Assembly: GCA_963812525.1 (NCBI GenBank)
Contig: CAWEVL010000004.1
Coordinates: 372,001-436,000 of the forward strand
Source of the DNA: Bog-756 sp963812525
GTDB taxonomy: Bacteria; Actinomycetota; Acidimicrobiia; Acidimicrobiales; RAAP-2
DNA: 64,000 nucleotides
Direction of reading: 5' to 3'
Shown here: piece after piece, positions 30,380 to 38,592 of the stretch
How positions within the stretch are numbered: the first letter of the stretch is position 1
Layout: every line of letters begins with the position of its first letter
Position numbers and translations under genes: made by a program
Notes under the pieces: model-generated
The model's database searches: none
The model's input: only the letters and a program-made list of their open reading frames with translations
Told to the model about the DNA's origin: nothing

Positions 30380-32214
30380 ATGACGGGGAGCGGCCCAGAG
30401 GAGCGACCGCTCGGGCCCTTCTCGGAGTTCTCCAGGCCGGCGGCCGCCGAGCCCGATCCGGTCCCCGAGGGTGGCGAGAGCCGCCACGGAGCCGGCGCCC
30501 GGGGTGACGTCGGCCCCGGACGCCATGCCGGCACCGAGCGACGCCACCGGGCCGGACCCGCCGGTCCGCGAGCCACCGGCACCTTCGACGAGTCCGGCCT
30601 GCACGCGCTGGGCGACGAGATGCGCAGGCGGCCCACCGGCGCCGACGCGGTCGCCGGCACCGCAAGATCCGGTGGGTCCTGGGCATCGTGGCCCTGGTCG
30701 TCGTGGTGGCCGTCGGCGGGGCGGCCGGCTACGCCTGGTACCTCAACCGCGAGATCCACCGCATCGACGTGCGGGGCCTCACCGACGTCCCGACCAGCGG
30801 GGCCGACGCCGGGACCGAGAACATCCTGCTGGTCGGCTCCACCGACCGGTGCGCGCTGAAGGTCCAGAACGCGGCCTACGGGCTGTGCTCGGCAGGGCGT
30901 CAACGGGGTCAACAGCGACGTGGTCATGCTCCTCCACCTCGATCCCGCCAGCGGCACACGGTCTCCATCCTCTCCGTCCCCCGCGACCTGTTCGTGCCCA
31001 ACGCCCGCACGACCGGGGCCAACAAGATCGACGCCGCCCTCTACCAGGGGCCGAGCCAGCTGGTGGCGGCCATCAACGAGGACCTCGGGATCCCCGTCCA
31101 GCACTACGTGGTGCTCAACTTCGACAGCTTCGCCAACGTGGTCGACGCGCTGGGCGGGGTCAAGATGTACTTCCCCGAGCCGGTGTACGACGCCTACTCG
31201 GGCCTGCAAGCAGCTGACCCCGGGGTGCGTACCCTCAACGGCGTCCACGCCCTGCAGGTGGTGCGGGCCCGACACCTCCAGTACAAGGGACCGGGGATCA
31301 CCACCAACCTGCCCGAGTACTGGCCCTCCGAGAACCTGAGCGACCTGGCCCGGATCCGCCGTGACCACGAGTTCCTGCGGGTCCTGGCCACCGCCGTGGC
31401 CAAACAGGGCCTGTCCGACCCGATCACCGACGAGCGGCTGGTGAGCCGGGTGGCACCCCAGCTGGAGGTGGATCGCCAGTTCTCGACCTCCGACATGGTG
31501 GACCTGGTGCTCAACTTCCACTCGGTGAACGTCGACCCCGCCCCCCAGCTGACCCTACCGGTCGAGGTCGACCAGTATCGGCTCCTACACCTACAAGGGA
31601 GCGGCGTACGGGGACATCGAGTTCCCCTCCATCACCCAGGACCAGACCGTCATCGACCAGTTCCTCGGCATCGGACCCACCACCGACCCCATGACCGGCC
31701 GGACGCTCCCCGCCCCGGCCACCGTGACGGTGTCGGTGCTCAACGGCACCGGGGCCTACAACCAGGCCACCGACACCTCCGCCGCCCTGGCCGCCCTCGG
31801 GTTCCACATCGCCGGGATCGGGGACACCCCGTCGGTGGGCAGCCAGTCGGAGACGGTGGTGTACTACGCCCCAAGACAGCGGCCGACCAGGCCGCGGCCC
31901 AGGCCGTCGCCCACTCCCTGTCCGGTGCGGTCATCACCGCCCTCGGACCGACCAGCGACGGGGCCCAGGTCACGGTGGTCACCGGGACCCAGTTCAGCGT
32001 GGCCCCCCCACCGACTGCGCCGGCGGCCACCGGCCCCGCCACCCCGGCCGCCGGCGGGTCCATCACCACGCCCGCCACCACGCCGACCACCACGCCGACC
32101 ACCACGCTCCCGGCGTCGTCGGCCAGCACCTTCCTCCCGCCCACCGCGGCGGTCACCCCTCTCCAACCCTGGGACCCCCGGTCCTGCACCCCGGAGGGCG
32201 GCGAGGGTACCTGA
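30380..32214 (+). CDS. LytR-CpsA-Psr family ligase with LytR_C domain (frame broken)
   Basis: Membrane-anchored cell-wall enzyme of about 620 residues, of the family that transfers glycopolymers from lipid carriers to peptidoglycan. A charged cytoplasmic N-terminus (about 90 residues) precedes one helix (RWVLGIVALVVVVAVGGAAG). The LCP domain follows: NILLVGSTDRC, GVNSDVVMLLHLDP, VSILSVPRDLFVPN with the catalytic-site Arg, NKIDAALYQG, and HALQVVRARHLQYKGPG, with further Arg/Asp residues at DLARIRRDHEFL. A second, LytR_C-type domain (TVTVSVLNGTGAYNQATDTS) leads to a Pro/Thr-rich tail with ATTPTTTPTTTLPA. Breaks near 30658, 30894, 30955 and 31580 are repaired by one or two GC units each. It ends 130 bases before the TetR gene. 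Confidence 0.85.
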
Positions 32215-32270
32215 ACTGACCCGCGTCGAGCACCGTTTTCCCAGTTCAGAGGCTAAACGAAACGAAACGG

Positions 32271-32322
32271 TTGCGTTCTGCTGCTGACGCGCCTACTCTT
32301 TACTGAACGGAACAGTTCCGTT
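32271..32322 (+). promoter_or_regulatory. promoter and repressor operator of the TetR/MFS pair
   Basis: TTGCGT (32271-32276) and TACTCT (32294-32299) are 17 bases apart. Seven bases further lies AACGGAACAGTTCCGTT (32306-32322), a perfect eight-base inverted repeat around one central A. A dyad overlapping the likely transcription start, directly before a tetR gene followed by an efflux gene, is the classical autoregulated layout. An AAACG-rich repeat (AAACGAAACGAAACGG, about 32255-32270) lies just upstream and may be a secondary site. Confidence 0.65.
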
Positions 32323-32343
32323 TTCGAGACACCGGAGCAGCGA

Positions 32344-32968
32344 GTGGTCCCCACCGTCGACACCGAGGAGATCACGCGGGAAGGCCGACCGCCCCACCGG
32401 CCCGAGGGCCGAGGCCCGCGAACAGGCCATCCTCGACGCCGCTCTCGAGCTGCTGATGGAGGTGGGCTACGACCGGCTGAGCATGGATGCCCTGGCCGAA
32501 CGGGCCCGGGCCGGCAAGGCCACCATCTACCGGCACTGGTCGGGCAAGGCCCAGGTGGTGGCCGAGGCGGTCCGTCGGCTGAAGCACGGCGGGGTGTCGG
32601 AACCCTTTCCGTCCACCGGCTCGCTGCGGGGCGATCTGCTGGCCGCCCTGGACCAGATCTGCTGCGCGGCCACCGAGGTCGACGCCGCCATCATCGCCGG
32701 CGTGATGTCGGCCATGCGTTCCGATCCGGAGCTGGCCGAGCTGGTCCGCACCCAGGTGCTCGACAGCAAGATGGCGGAGTTCAACGGGATCATCGATCGG
32801 GCCGTCAGCCGGGGGGAGTTGCCGCAAGGTGGCTCGGCGGGGCTCGTGGACGAGGTGATCTCGGCCCTCCTCATCAATCGGATGGTCATCCAGGGCCAGT
32901 CGATCGACGAGGGGTTCTCGACCCACGTGGTGGACGACATCGTCCTCCCACTGCTCCACCGCCAGTAG
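32344..32968 (+). CDS. TetR/AcrR family repressor (one break)
   Basis: Regulator of about 208 residues. Helix-turn-helix: REQAILDAALELLMEVGYDR then LSMDALAERARAGKATIYRH, ending in the TetR hallmark TIYRHW. The C-terminal part (about 110 residues) resembles the TetR_C domain found beside MFS exporters: AMRSDPELAELVRTQVLDSK, and a dimerisation helix at VDEVISALLINRMVIQ. One GC-unit repair near 32390 joins the GTG start at 32344 to the body, giving an N-terminus of about 35 residues before the first helix. Without the repair the gene would have to start inside the DNA-binding domain. It lies behind a perfect palindrome and 45 bases before the efflux gene, which it presumably represses together with itself. 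Confidence 0.87.
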
Positions 32969-33013
32969 CCGACACCCGTACTCCCACCTGTCACCCCAAC
33001 CCGAGGAGCCCCC

Positions 33014-34517
33014 ATGACCACAGTCACCGAGTTCGAGACACCGCACCTACCGACCGGGCCCAACGGCCCGGGAGCCGACCCCAAGCGCTGGCTGGCCCTG
33101 GCCGTCATCGCCGTGGCCCAGCTGATGGTGGTGCTCGACGCCTCCATCGTCACCATCGCCCTCCCCTCCGCCCAGCACGCCCTGCACATCTCCACGGCCA
33201 ACCGCCAGTGGGTGGTCACGGCCTACACGCTCTCGTTCGGTGGCCTCCTGCTGCTGGGCGGTCGGATCGCCGACTACGTGGGACGCAAGCGGGTGTTCAT
33301 CATCGGCCTCCTGGGCTTCGCCGGGGCCTCGGCCCTGGGCGGCGTGGCCGTCAACGCCGCCATGCTGTTCGGGGCCCGGGCGCTCCAGGGTGCATTCGCC
33401 GCGCTGCTGGCGCCGGCCGCCCTCTCGCTGATCTCGGTCACCTTCACCGAGGTCAGGGAGCGCGCCACCGCCTTCGGCGTCTACGGCGCCATCTCCGGCG
33501 GCGGTGCGGCCATCGGCCTCATCATGGGCGGCGTGCTCACCCAGTACGCCTCGTGGCGCTGGTGCCTGCTGGTCAACGTGCCCATCGCCGCCGTGGCCGC
33601 CCTGGCCGCCGTGCCGGTGGTGCGGGAGTCCCGGGCCCACGGCAACACCAGCTACGACATCCCCGGCGCCGTCACCGTGACCGCCGGCCTGGTCGCCCTG
33701 GTCTACGGGTTCACCAAGGCCGCCTCCGACGGCTGGGCGGCCACGGCCACCTTGAGCTTCCTGGGCATCGCCGTGGTGCTGCTGGCCACCTTCGCGACCA
33801 TCGAGATCAGGTCCAAGAACCCCCTCCTGCCCATGCGGGTCATCCTCGAACGGAACCGGGGCGGCTCCTTCATCAGCTCGTTCATGGTCGGTGCCGGGCT
33901 GCTCGGGATGTTCCTGTTCCTCACGTACTACTTCCAGGGCAACCTCGGCTACTCCGCCCTCAAGTCGGGCTTCGCCTTCCTGCCCTTCTCGGCGGGGATC
34001 ATCGTGGCCGCCGGGGTGTCCAGCCGGCTCCTCCCCCGGGTCGGCCCGCGGCTGCTGATGGCCGTCGGCTTCGGCGGCGCCACCCTGGGGATGCTCTGGC
34101 TGAGCCGGATCACGCCGGAGACCACCTACCTGGCCCACGTCCTGCCGGCCGAGCTGCTGATCTAGCCTGGGTATGGGCCTGGCCTTCGTGCCCATGAGCA
34201 GCACCGCCCTCTTCCGGGTCCCGACCCAGGACGCCGGGGTGTCCAGCGCCCTGGTCAACACCACCCAGCAGGTGGGGGGCTCGCTGGGTACCGCCCTGCT
34301 CAACACGGTGGCCGCCTCGGCCACCGCCGCGTACCTGGTGACCCGGGCCCCCAGCCGGGCCAACGTCGAGGCCGCCCAGGTCCACGGCTACACGGTGGGC
34401 TTCCTGGTCGGTGCGGGCTGTCTGGTCGTCGCCCTGCTCTCGGCCGTGTTCCTGGTCAACGCGACCAAGGAGGACCTGGCCGACGTGGACGGCGTGTCCG
34501 GCGAGGTCCTGGTCTAG
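33014..34517 (+). CDS. DHA2-type MFS efflux transporter, interrupted by TAG after a frame change
   Basis: Fourteen-helix drug exporter of about 500 residues: MVVLDASIVTIALPSAQHAL in helix 1, LLLGGRIADYVGRKRVF as the motif-A loop, and GGGAAIGLIMGGVLTQYASW as motif C. The ATG has GAGGAG six bases upstream. At about 34160 the frame runs into TAG, while the next frame continues directly with GMGLAFVPMSSTALFRVPTQ and two further helices to 34517. Removing one T (ATCTAGC to ATCAGC) joins the halves as LLISLGMGLAFVP. No GC tract or homopolymer is involved, so this break differs from those to the left and could be a real mutation. The gene is regulated by the adjacent TetR. The substrate is unknown. 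Confidence 0.82.
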
Positions 34518-34559
34518 CCGCCGGCCGCCGCCACGGCCACGGCGGGTGCCGGCCGGCGG
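34518..34559. terminator. inverted repeat between convergent genes
   Basis: CCGCCGGCC (34518-34526) and GGCCGGCGG (34551-34559) form a perfect nine-base stem around a 24-base loop, starting one base after the efflux gene stop. No U-run follows. Convergent orientation with the pirin gene makes termination plausible. Confidence 0.4.
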
Positions 34560-34583
34560 GGCCCACCCGCCGACCGCTGGGGG

Positions 34584-34620
34584 CCCCGGTACCGGTGGTC
34601 CATGGATCCCCGGTACCGGG
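34584..34620. repeat. duplicated CCGGTACCGG palindrome within a 37-base dyad
   Basis: CCCCGGTACCGG occurs at 34584-34595 and again at 34608-34619. Each copy contains a perfect ten-base palindrome, and the two are arranged around CCATGG so that the whole 37 bases nearly form one large palindrome. It lies 20 bases after the end of the pirin gene (minus strand), so it may act as its terminator. Confidence 0.5.
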
Positions 34621-34640
34621 CGGTGACGACAGGGCCCGGC

Positions 34641-35606
34641 TCAGGACCCGATGTGGTCGGCAGGCACGGTGCCCAGGCGGCCGGCCTGGTAGTCCTCGAA
34701 GGCCTGGGCCACCTCGTCCCGTGTGTTCATGACGAACGGCCCGTAGGCGTAGACCGGCTCGCGGATGGGCCGGCCGCCCAGGACCAGGACGTCGAGGTTG
34801 GGGGTCCGGGACTCCTGGGTGGGCGCGGCCTCGATGGTGACCGAATCACCGTCACCGAACACGGCCAGCTGCCCGGTGCGGACCGGTCGACTGTCGGCCC
34901 CCACCGAACCCCCGCCGCCCAGGACGTAGACCAGGGCATTGAACTCCGGCTGCCAAGGGATCTCCACCCGCGCTCCCGGAGCCAGGGTGGCGTGGACCAT
35001 GGCCATGGGCGAGTGGGTGGACCCCGGACCGGCATGGCCGTCCACCTCCCCGGCGATGACCCGGAGCAGGGCGCCGCCGTCCGGCGAGGCCAACAGGACG
35101 ACGTTGGACCGGCCGATGTCCTGGTATCGAGGGGCGATCATCTTGTCGGCCCTGGGCAGGTTGACCCACAGCTGGATGCCGTGGAACAGGCCGCCGCTGG
35201 CCACCAGGGCCTCCGGCGGTGCCTCGATGTGGAGGATCCCCCCGCCGGCGGTCATCCACTGGGTGTCCCCGTCGCTGATCAGGCCGCCGCCGCCGATGGA
35301 GTCCTGGTGCTGGAAGGTCCCGTCGATCATGTAGGTGACCGTCTCGAAGCCCCGGTGCGGGTGCCACGGCGTCCCCTTGGGCTCCCCCGGGGCGTACTCC
35401 ACCTCACCCATCTGGTCCATGTGGATGAACGGGTCGAGGTAGCGCCGGTCCACGCCGGCGAACGCCCGACGCACGGGGAAGCCCTCACCCTCGAAGCCGG
35501 CCGGTGCCGTGGTCACCGAGACCACCGGCCGCCCGCCGGTCGAGCCCGGGCCCATCGAGCCGATCGTCGGTAACGCACCTCTATCGTCCACGGTCACTGC
35601 TGGCAT
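34641..35606 (-). CDS. pirin family protein
   Basis: A 321-residue double-cupin protein. The N-terminal cupin holds the metal-site histidines: MDQMGEVEYAPGEPKGTPWH, then HRGFETVTYMIDGTFQHQDS, and GGGILHIEAP with the Glu ligand side of the site. The C-terminal cupin includes IPWQPEFNALVYVLGG and the NLDVLVLGGRPIREPVYAYG block, followed by GPFVMNTRDEVAQAFEDYQAG, the standard pirin ending. Family members include quercetinase-type dioxygenases and redox-sensing co-regulators, and activity cannot be assigned. The ATG at 35606 has GAGGAGG six bases upstream. It is divergent from the RodZ-like gene over 228 bases. Confidence 0.92.
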   Translation of the reverse strand: MPAVTVDDRGALPTIGSMGPGSTGGRPVVSVTTAPAGFEGEGFPVRRAFAGVDRRYLDPFIHMDQMGEVEYAPGEPKGTPWHPHRGFETVTYMIDGTFQHQDSIGGGGLISDGDTQWMTAGGGILHIEAPPEALVASGGLFHGIQLWVNLPRADKMIAPRYQDIGRSNVVLLASPDGGALLRVIAGEVDGHAGPGSTHSPMAMVHATLAPGARVEIPWQPEFNALVYVLGGGGSVGADSRPVRTGQLAVFGDGDSVTIEAAPTQESRTPNLDVLVLGGRPIREPVYAYGPFVMNTRDEVAQAFEDYQAGRLGTVPADHIGS

Positions 35607-35834
35607 AGCCAACCTCCTCGTCGCACTCAGGTTGCCACGACGCACCGGTGGTGCGCGGGCCCTTCCACCCATCCCAACACTAGTTGCGTGCACAACATTC
35701 CGAGGGTGGGGCCGGGGCACCGTCTCGGTCCGGAGCGGCCGGGGGCGCACCGCATACAGGTTGCTCCCGATCGTGCCGAAAAAGACAGAGTGAACAAGTA
35801 CGCTTGGCCCACTGGAACAGTCAGGAGATAGCTG

Positions 35835-36905
35835 GTGATCCGGCCACGTGGCGGAGCGACTCGTCGGCGCGACGACAAAGACGAAGAGCCCACCTCCTCG
35901 GCCGAGGAGATCGGGCGCCTGCTCCGCCAGGCCAGGGAGGGGCGCGGGCTCGACCTGCTGGCCGTCCACGATCGGCTGAGCCGGCCCATCACCCAGCTCG
36001 AGGCCTTGGAGCGCGGGGACCTGGACAGCCTCCCCGACCAGGCCCTGGCGCTCTCCACCCTCCGGCGGTACGCCGCCTTCCTGGGCCTGGACGGCGACGC
36101 CCTGGCCCTCCGGATGATCGATGCCTGGTCCAGCCCGCCGGCGCCGGTCAACGGGACCGCACGGAGCGACGCCGGTGCCCCGGTCACCAACGTGGTGGCC
36201 GCGGTGACCACCGGGCCCGACCACCTGCGGGCCTTCACCCAGACCGGGCAGGTCCCGCGGGTGGGCGCCGGGTCCACCGCCGCCGCCGGGGGGTACGGCT
36301 ACGGCATGGCCACCGGGCCCCCCACCGGTACGTTCCCCGTGGTTCCCCGCCAGGAGCTCCGACAGAGCAAGCGGGCCGTGGCCAGGGCCCGGCGGAAGCT
36401 GCGGGCGCCCACGCCCCTCAAGATCGTCACCGGGGTGGCCCTCCTGTTGGTCCTGGCCGTCGTGGCCGGCTATGTGATCCTCCAGCAGCGGCCCCAGTGG
36501 CTGGTCTCGGCCCGCATCCTGCGGGTGGTCGAGCCGGGCGGGCCGCCGGCGCCGGCCCCGGCGACCACCTCCACCGTGCCCCACCAGGTGGCCGTCGTGG
36601 TCCCTGGCGTCAGCGGCCCGACCTCGTCCGCCTACTCGGTCGGCACCCAGGACTTCACCGTCAACGTCAGCACCACCGGACCGTGCTGGGTACAGGTCAC
36701 GAGCTCCGAATCGTCGGTCCCGCTGATCGTCGGGGTCCAGCCGGCCGGCAAGCGGCTCAGCTACCCGGCGCAGGGCACCATGACCGTCCAGGTCGGATCG
36801 TCGGCCGTGGTGGTGGGCATCTCGGTGAAGGGCAAGGTGGTGTTCTACACCGCACCCCACGTCACCCCCTACACCTACGTGTTCGCGGCGAACGCCACCG
36901 GCTGA
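35835..36905 (+). CDS. RodZ-like helix-turn-helix membrane protein
   Basis: A 356-residue bitopic protein matching the layout of RodZ, the cytoskeleton-linked morphogenesis factor. Residues about 22-90 form a Cro-like helix-turn-helix (IGRLLRQAREGRGLDLLAVH, then LSRPITQLEALERGDLDSLP and STLRRYAAFLGLDGDAL). A Gly/Pro-rich linker and a basic stretch precede one membrane helix (about 200-220, IVTGVALLLVLAVVAGYVIL). The outer part is a DUF4115-type beta domain (DFTVNVSTTGPCWVQVTSSE, GVQPAGKRLSYPAQGTMTVQ). The GTG start has AGGAGA seven bases upstream. It converges on ctaG. The actinobacterial proteins of this type are less well characterised than the enterobacterial one. Confidence 0.82.
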   Translation: MIRPRGGATRRRDDKDEEPTSSAEEIGRLLRQAREGRGLDLLAVHDRLSRPITQLEALERGDLDSLPDQALALSTLRRYAAFLGLDGDALALRMIDAWSSPPAPVNGTARSDAGAPVTNVVAAVTTGPDHLRAFTQTGQVPRVGAGSTAAAGGYGYGMATGPPTGTFPVVPRQELRQSKRAVARARRKLRAPTPLKIVTGVALLLVLAVVAGYVILQQRPQWLVSARILRVVEPGGPPAPAPATTSTVPHQVAVVVPGVSGPTSSAYSVGTQDFTVNVSTTGPCWVQVTSSESSVPLIVGVQPAGKRLSYPAQGTMTVQVGSSAVVVGISVKGKVVFYTAPHVTPYTYVFAANATG

Positions 36906-36911
36906 CCGCCT

Positions 36912-37808
36912 TCAGTCGACGACGGCGGCCGGACCGGAGTGGTCGACCCGACCGGCGGCCAACTCGGCATCCAGCTGTGCGTCGTACCGGGCCGCCTTGC
37001 GCTCCTCCATCCGCACCCACTGCACGAACACCGGGATCAGGGCCAGGAAGGTGAAGAACTCGGCACCGATCCACAGGATCCCCGCCCCGGCGTGGGTGCT
37101 CGGCAGCGAGTAGATGGGCGCCACCGGACGGGTGGTGCTCAGCAGGGCCAGGGCCAGGAAGGACTCGATCGGCACGCCGAGCAGCAGGCTGGTCAGTTTG
37201 GCCCCGTGCCCCATCCGCCAGTGCGGGATGGGGTCGAGGCCCACGATGGGCCACCAGAACAGGGTCGAGGCGAACAGGAAGGCCAGATTGACCAGGTCCA
37301 TCAGCCACATGTGGTCCATGGCGAACCCCAGGGCGAACGTCAGGAAGAAGGCGAACATCGAGAAGTAGTAGACGAACGCCACCGGTACGGGGTGGGTCAT
37401 GATCCGGAACAGGCGTCCGTTGAGGAGGCCGAGGAGACGGACCTTGGTCTCCCGGCTCGAGGTCTGGAGGGCCAGGGTCATCGGGGCCCCCATGGCCAGC
37501 AGGGGCGGTGCCACCACCATCAACAGCAGGTGCTGGACCACGTGGGCTTGGAAGTACTCCATGGTGAACGTGGCCACCGGGGACTGCAGGGCCAGGTCCA
37601 AGAGGGCCAGCCCGGACAGGAACGACGCGGTGCGCTTCCAACTCCAGTGCCGGCCCCGGGCGGCCAGGTTCGACCGGGCCCGCAGGTACCAGGCGGCGGT
37701 GACCACCGCCAGGGCCAGGACCAGCAGCGGGAACGGGCTGAACTGCCAGTGGGTCAGGGCGGTGTGGGTGTCGAGGGGGATGGACCTCATGCCCGGCATC
37801 CCCAGCAT
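36912..37808 (-). CDS. CtaG-type cytochrome c oxidase assembly protein
   Basis: Membrane protein of 298 residues with about seven helices, family caa3_CtaG, needed for copper loading or assembly of heme-copper oxidases. Family marks: THWQFSPFPLLVLALAVVTA, YFQAHVVQHLLLMVVAPPLL with the conserved histidines, MTHPVPVAFVYYFSMFAFF, MDHMWLMDLVNLAFLFASTL and FWWPIVGLDPIP. A charged C-terminal tail (RMEERKAARYDAQLDAELAA) is cytoplasmic. The start at 37808 has GGGAG five to six bases upstream, which makes it better than the more distal ATG at 37862. Its neighbours on the same strand are a DUF5134 protein and another multi-helix protein. Confidence 0.85.
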   Translation of the reverse strand: MLGMPGMRSIPLDTHTALTHWQFSPFPLLVLALAVVTAAWYLRARSNLAARGRHWSWKRTASFLSGLALLDLALQSPVATFTMEYFQAHVVQHLLLMVVAPPLLAMGAPMTLALQTSSRETKVRLLGLLNGRLFRIMTHPVPVAFVYYFSMFAFFLTFALGFAMDHMWLMDLVNLAFLFASTLFWWPIVGLDPIPHWRMGHGAKLTSLLLGVPIESFLALALLSTTRPVAPIYSLPSTHAGAGILWIGAEFFTFLALIPVFVQWVRMEERKAARYDAQLDAELAAGRVDHSGPAAVVD

Positions 37809-37895
37809 CGATCTCCCGTCCGGCACGGATCCAGCGTACCGACCACCGACCGGCCCGCCCACTCGCCCCCCGGCGGCCCGGCCCGGGTCGACCCC

Positions 37896-38591
37896 TCAGA
37901 GCATCAGCACCAGCATGAACGCCATGGTCACGCACATGGCGATGTGACAGCCGGCCTCCAGGCGCGGGGCCAACCACCTGGATCCGTCGTCCCGGGCCGG
38001 GTCCCCTGCGTCGGGCGGCCCCGGCCCCCCGGCACCCGGCCCCCCGACGGCGGTCAGGGCCATCGGAGCCGGCCGGGGGGTGAAGCGCCCGATGCCGTCC
38101 AGCTCCCAGACGCCCGAGACCAGCAGCACCGACAGGAAGAGCAGAGGCAAGCCGACGAAGTCGGCGGTGGACCCGGTGGCCGCCCCCATGGCCATCCCGC
38201 CGCCGAAGCCCGGTGGAGGGATCGGCGCGGCCAGGTACATGTACAGCATGGAGCACGCCATCACCAGGTGCGTGAGGTAGTGGGACAGGTGGTGCACATG
38301 GTCCTCGTCCCGACCCTCCACCCCGTGCTCGGTGACGAAGCGGAAGCACCGCCCGACGAACCACAGGGCCAGAACCGCGAACACCGCCTCCCAGACCAGG
38401 TGGGGCACCGGGTCGAGAGCGGAGACCAGCATGCCGACCATGGCGGTGCCCATCAGCACGTGGGCCAGGTCCACATCGGGATGGGTGGGCCGTGACCAGG
38501 CGCGGGCGGCGACCAGCCGCCCAAGACTGTAGAGAGCGACGGCCGCCATCACTGCGGCGAAGCTGTCGTCCAGCCAGGGAGGACTGGCCAT
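37896..38591 (-). CDS. DUF5134 integral membrane protein
   Basis: A 231-residue protein with six or seven helices. Features are TAMVGMLVSALDPVP, a His-rich loop HVHHLSHYLTHLVMACSMLY between helices, and a Pro/Gly-rich loop before the last helix (HIAMCVTMAFMLVLML). The His and Met residues in and around the membrane are the kind used to handle copper, and the gene is beside ctaG, so a role in metal delivery to terminal oxidase is a reasonable guess. Function is not established for the family. The start follows the stop of the upstream gene by one base (TGA-G-ATG), so translation is coupled. Confidence 0.75.
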   Translation of the reverse strand: MASPPWLDDSFAAVMAAVALYSLGRLVAARAWSRPTHPDVDLAHVLMGTAMVGMLVSALDPVPHLVWEAVFAVLALWFVGRCFRFVTEHGVEGRDEDHVHHLSHYLTHLVMACSMLYMYLAAPIPPPGFGGGMAMGAATGSTADFVGLPLLFLSVLLVSGVWELDGIGRFTPRPAPMALTAVGGPGAGGPGPPDAGDPARDDGSRWLAPRLEAGCHIAMCVTMAFMLVLML

Positions 38592-38592
38592 C

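Noticed and set aside
10805..32400. A pseudogene island or degraded genomic region
   Set aside because: Breaks share one dinucleotide lesion at GC tracts, protein sequence on both sides stays fully conserved, and the same lesion hits recF and parB. Random decay would show substitutions, varied indels and stop codons.
35607..36860. An N-terminal extension of the pirin gene across the RodZ-like gene
   Set aside because: It is antisense to a well-supported gene; the ATG at 35606 has GAGGAGG at ideal distance and fits pirin length.
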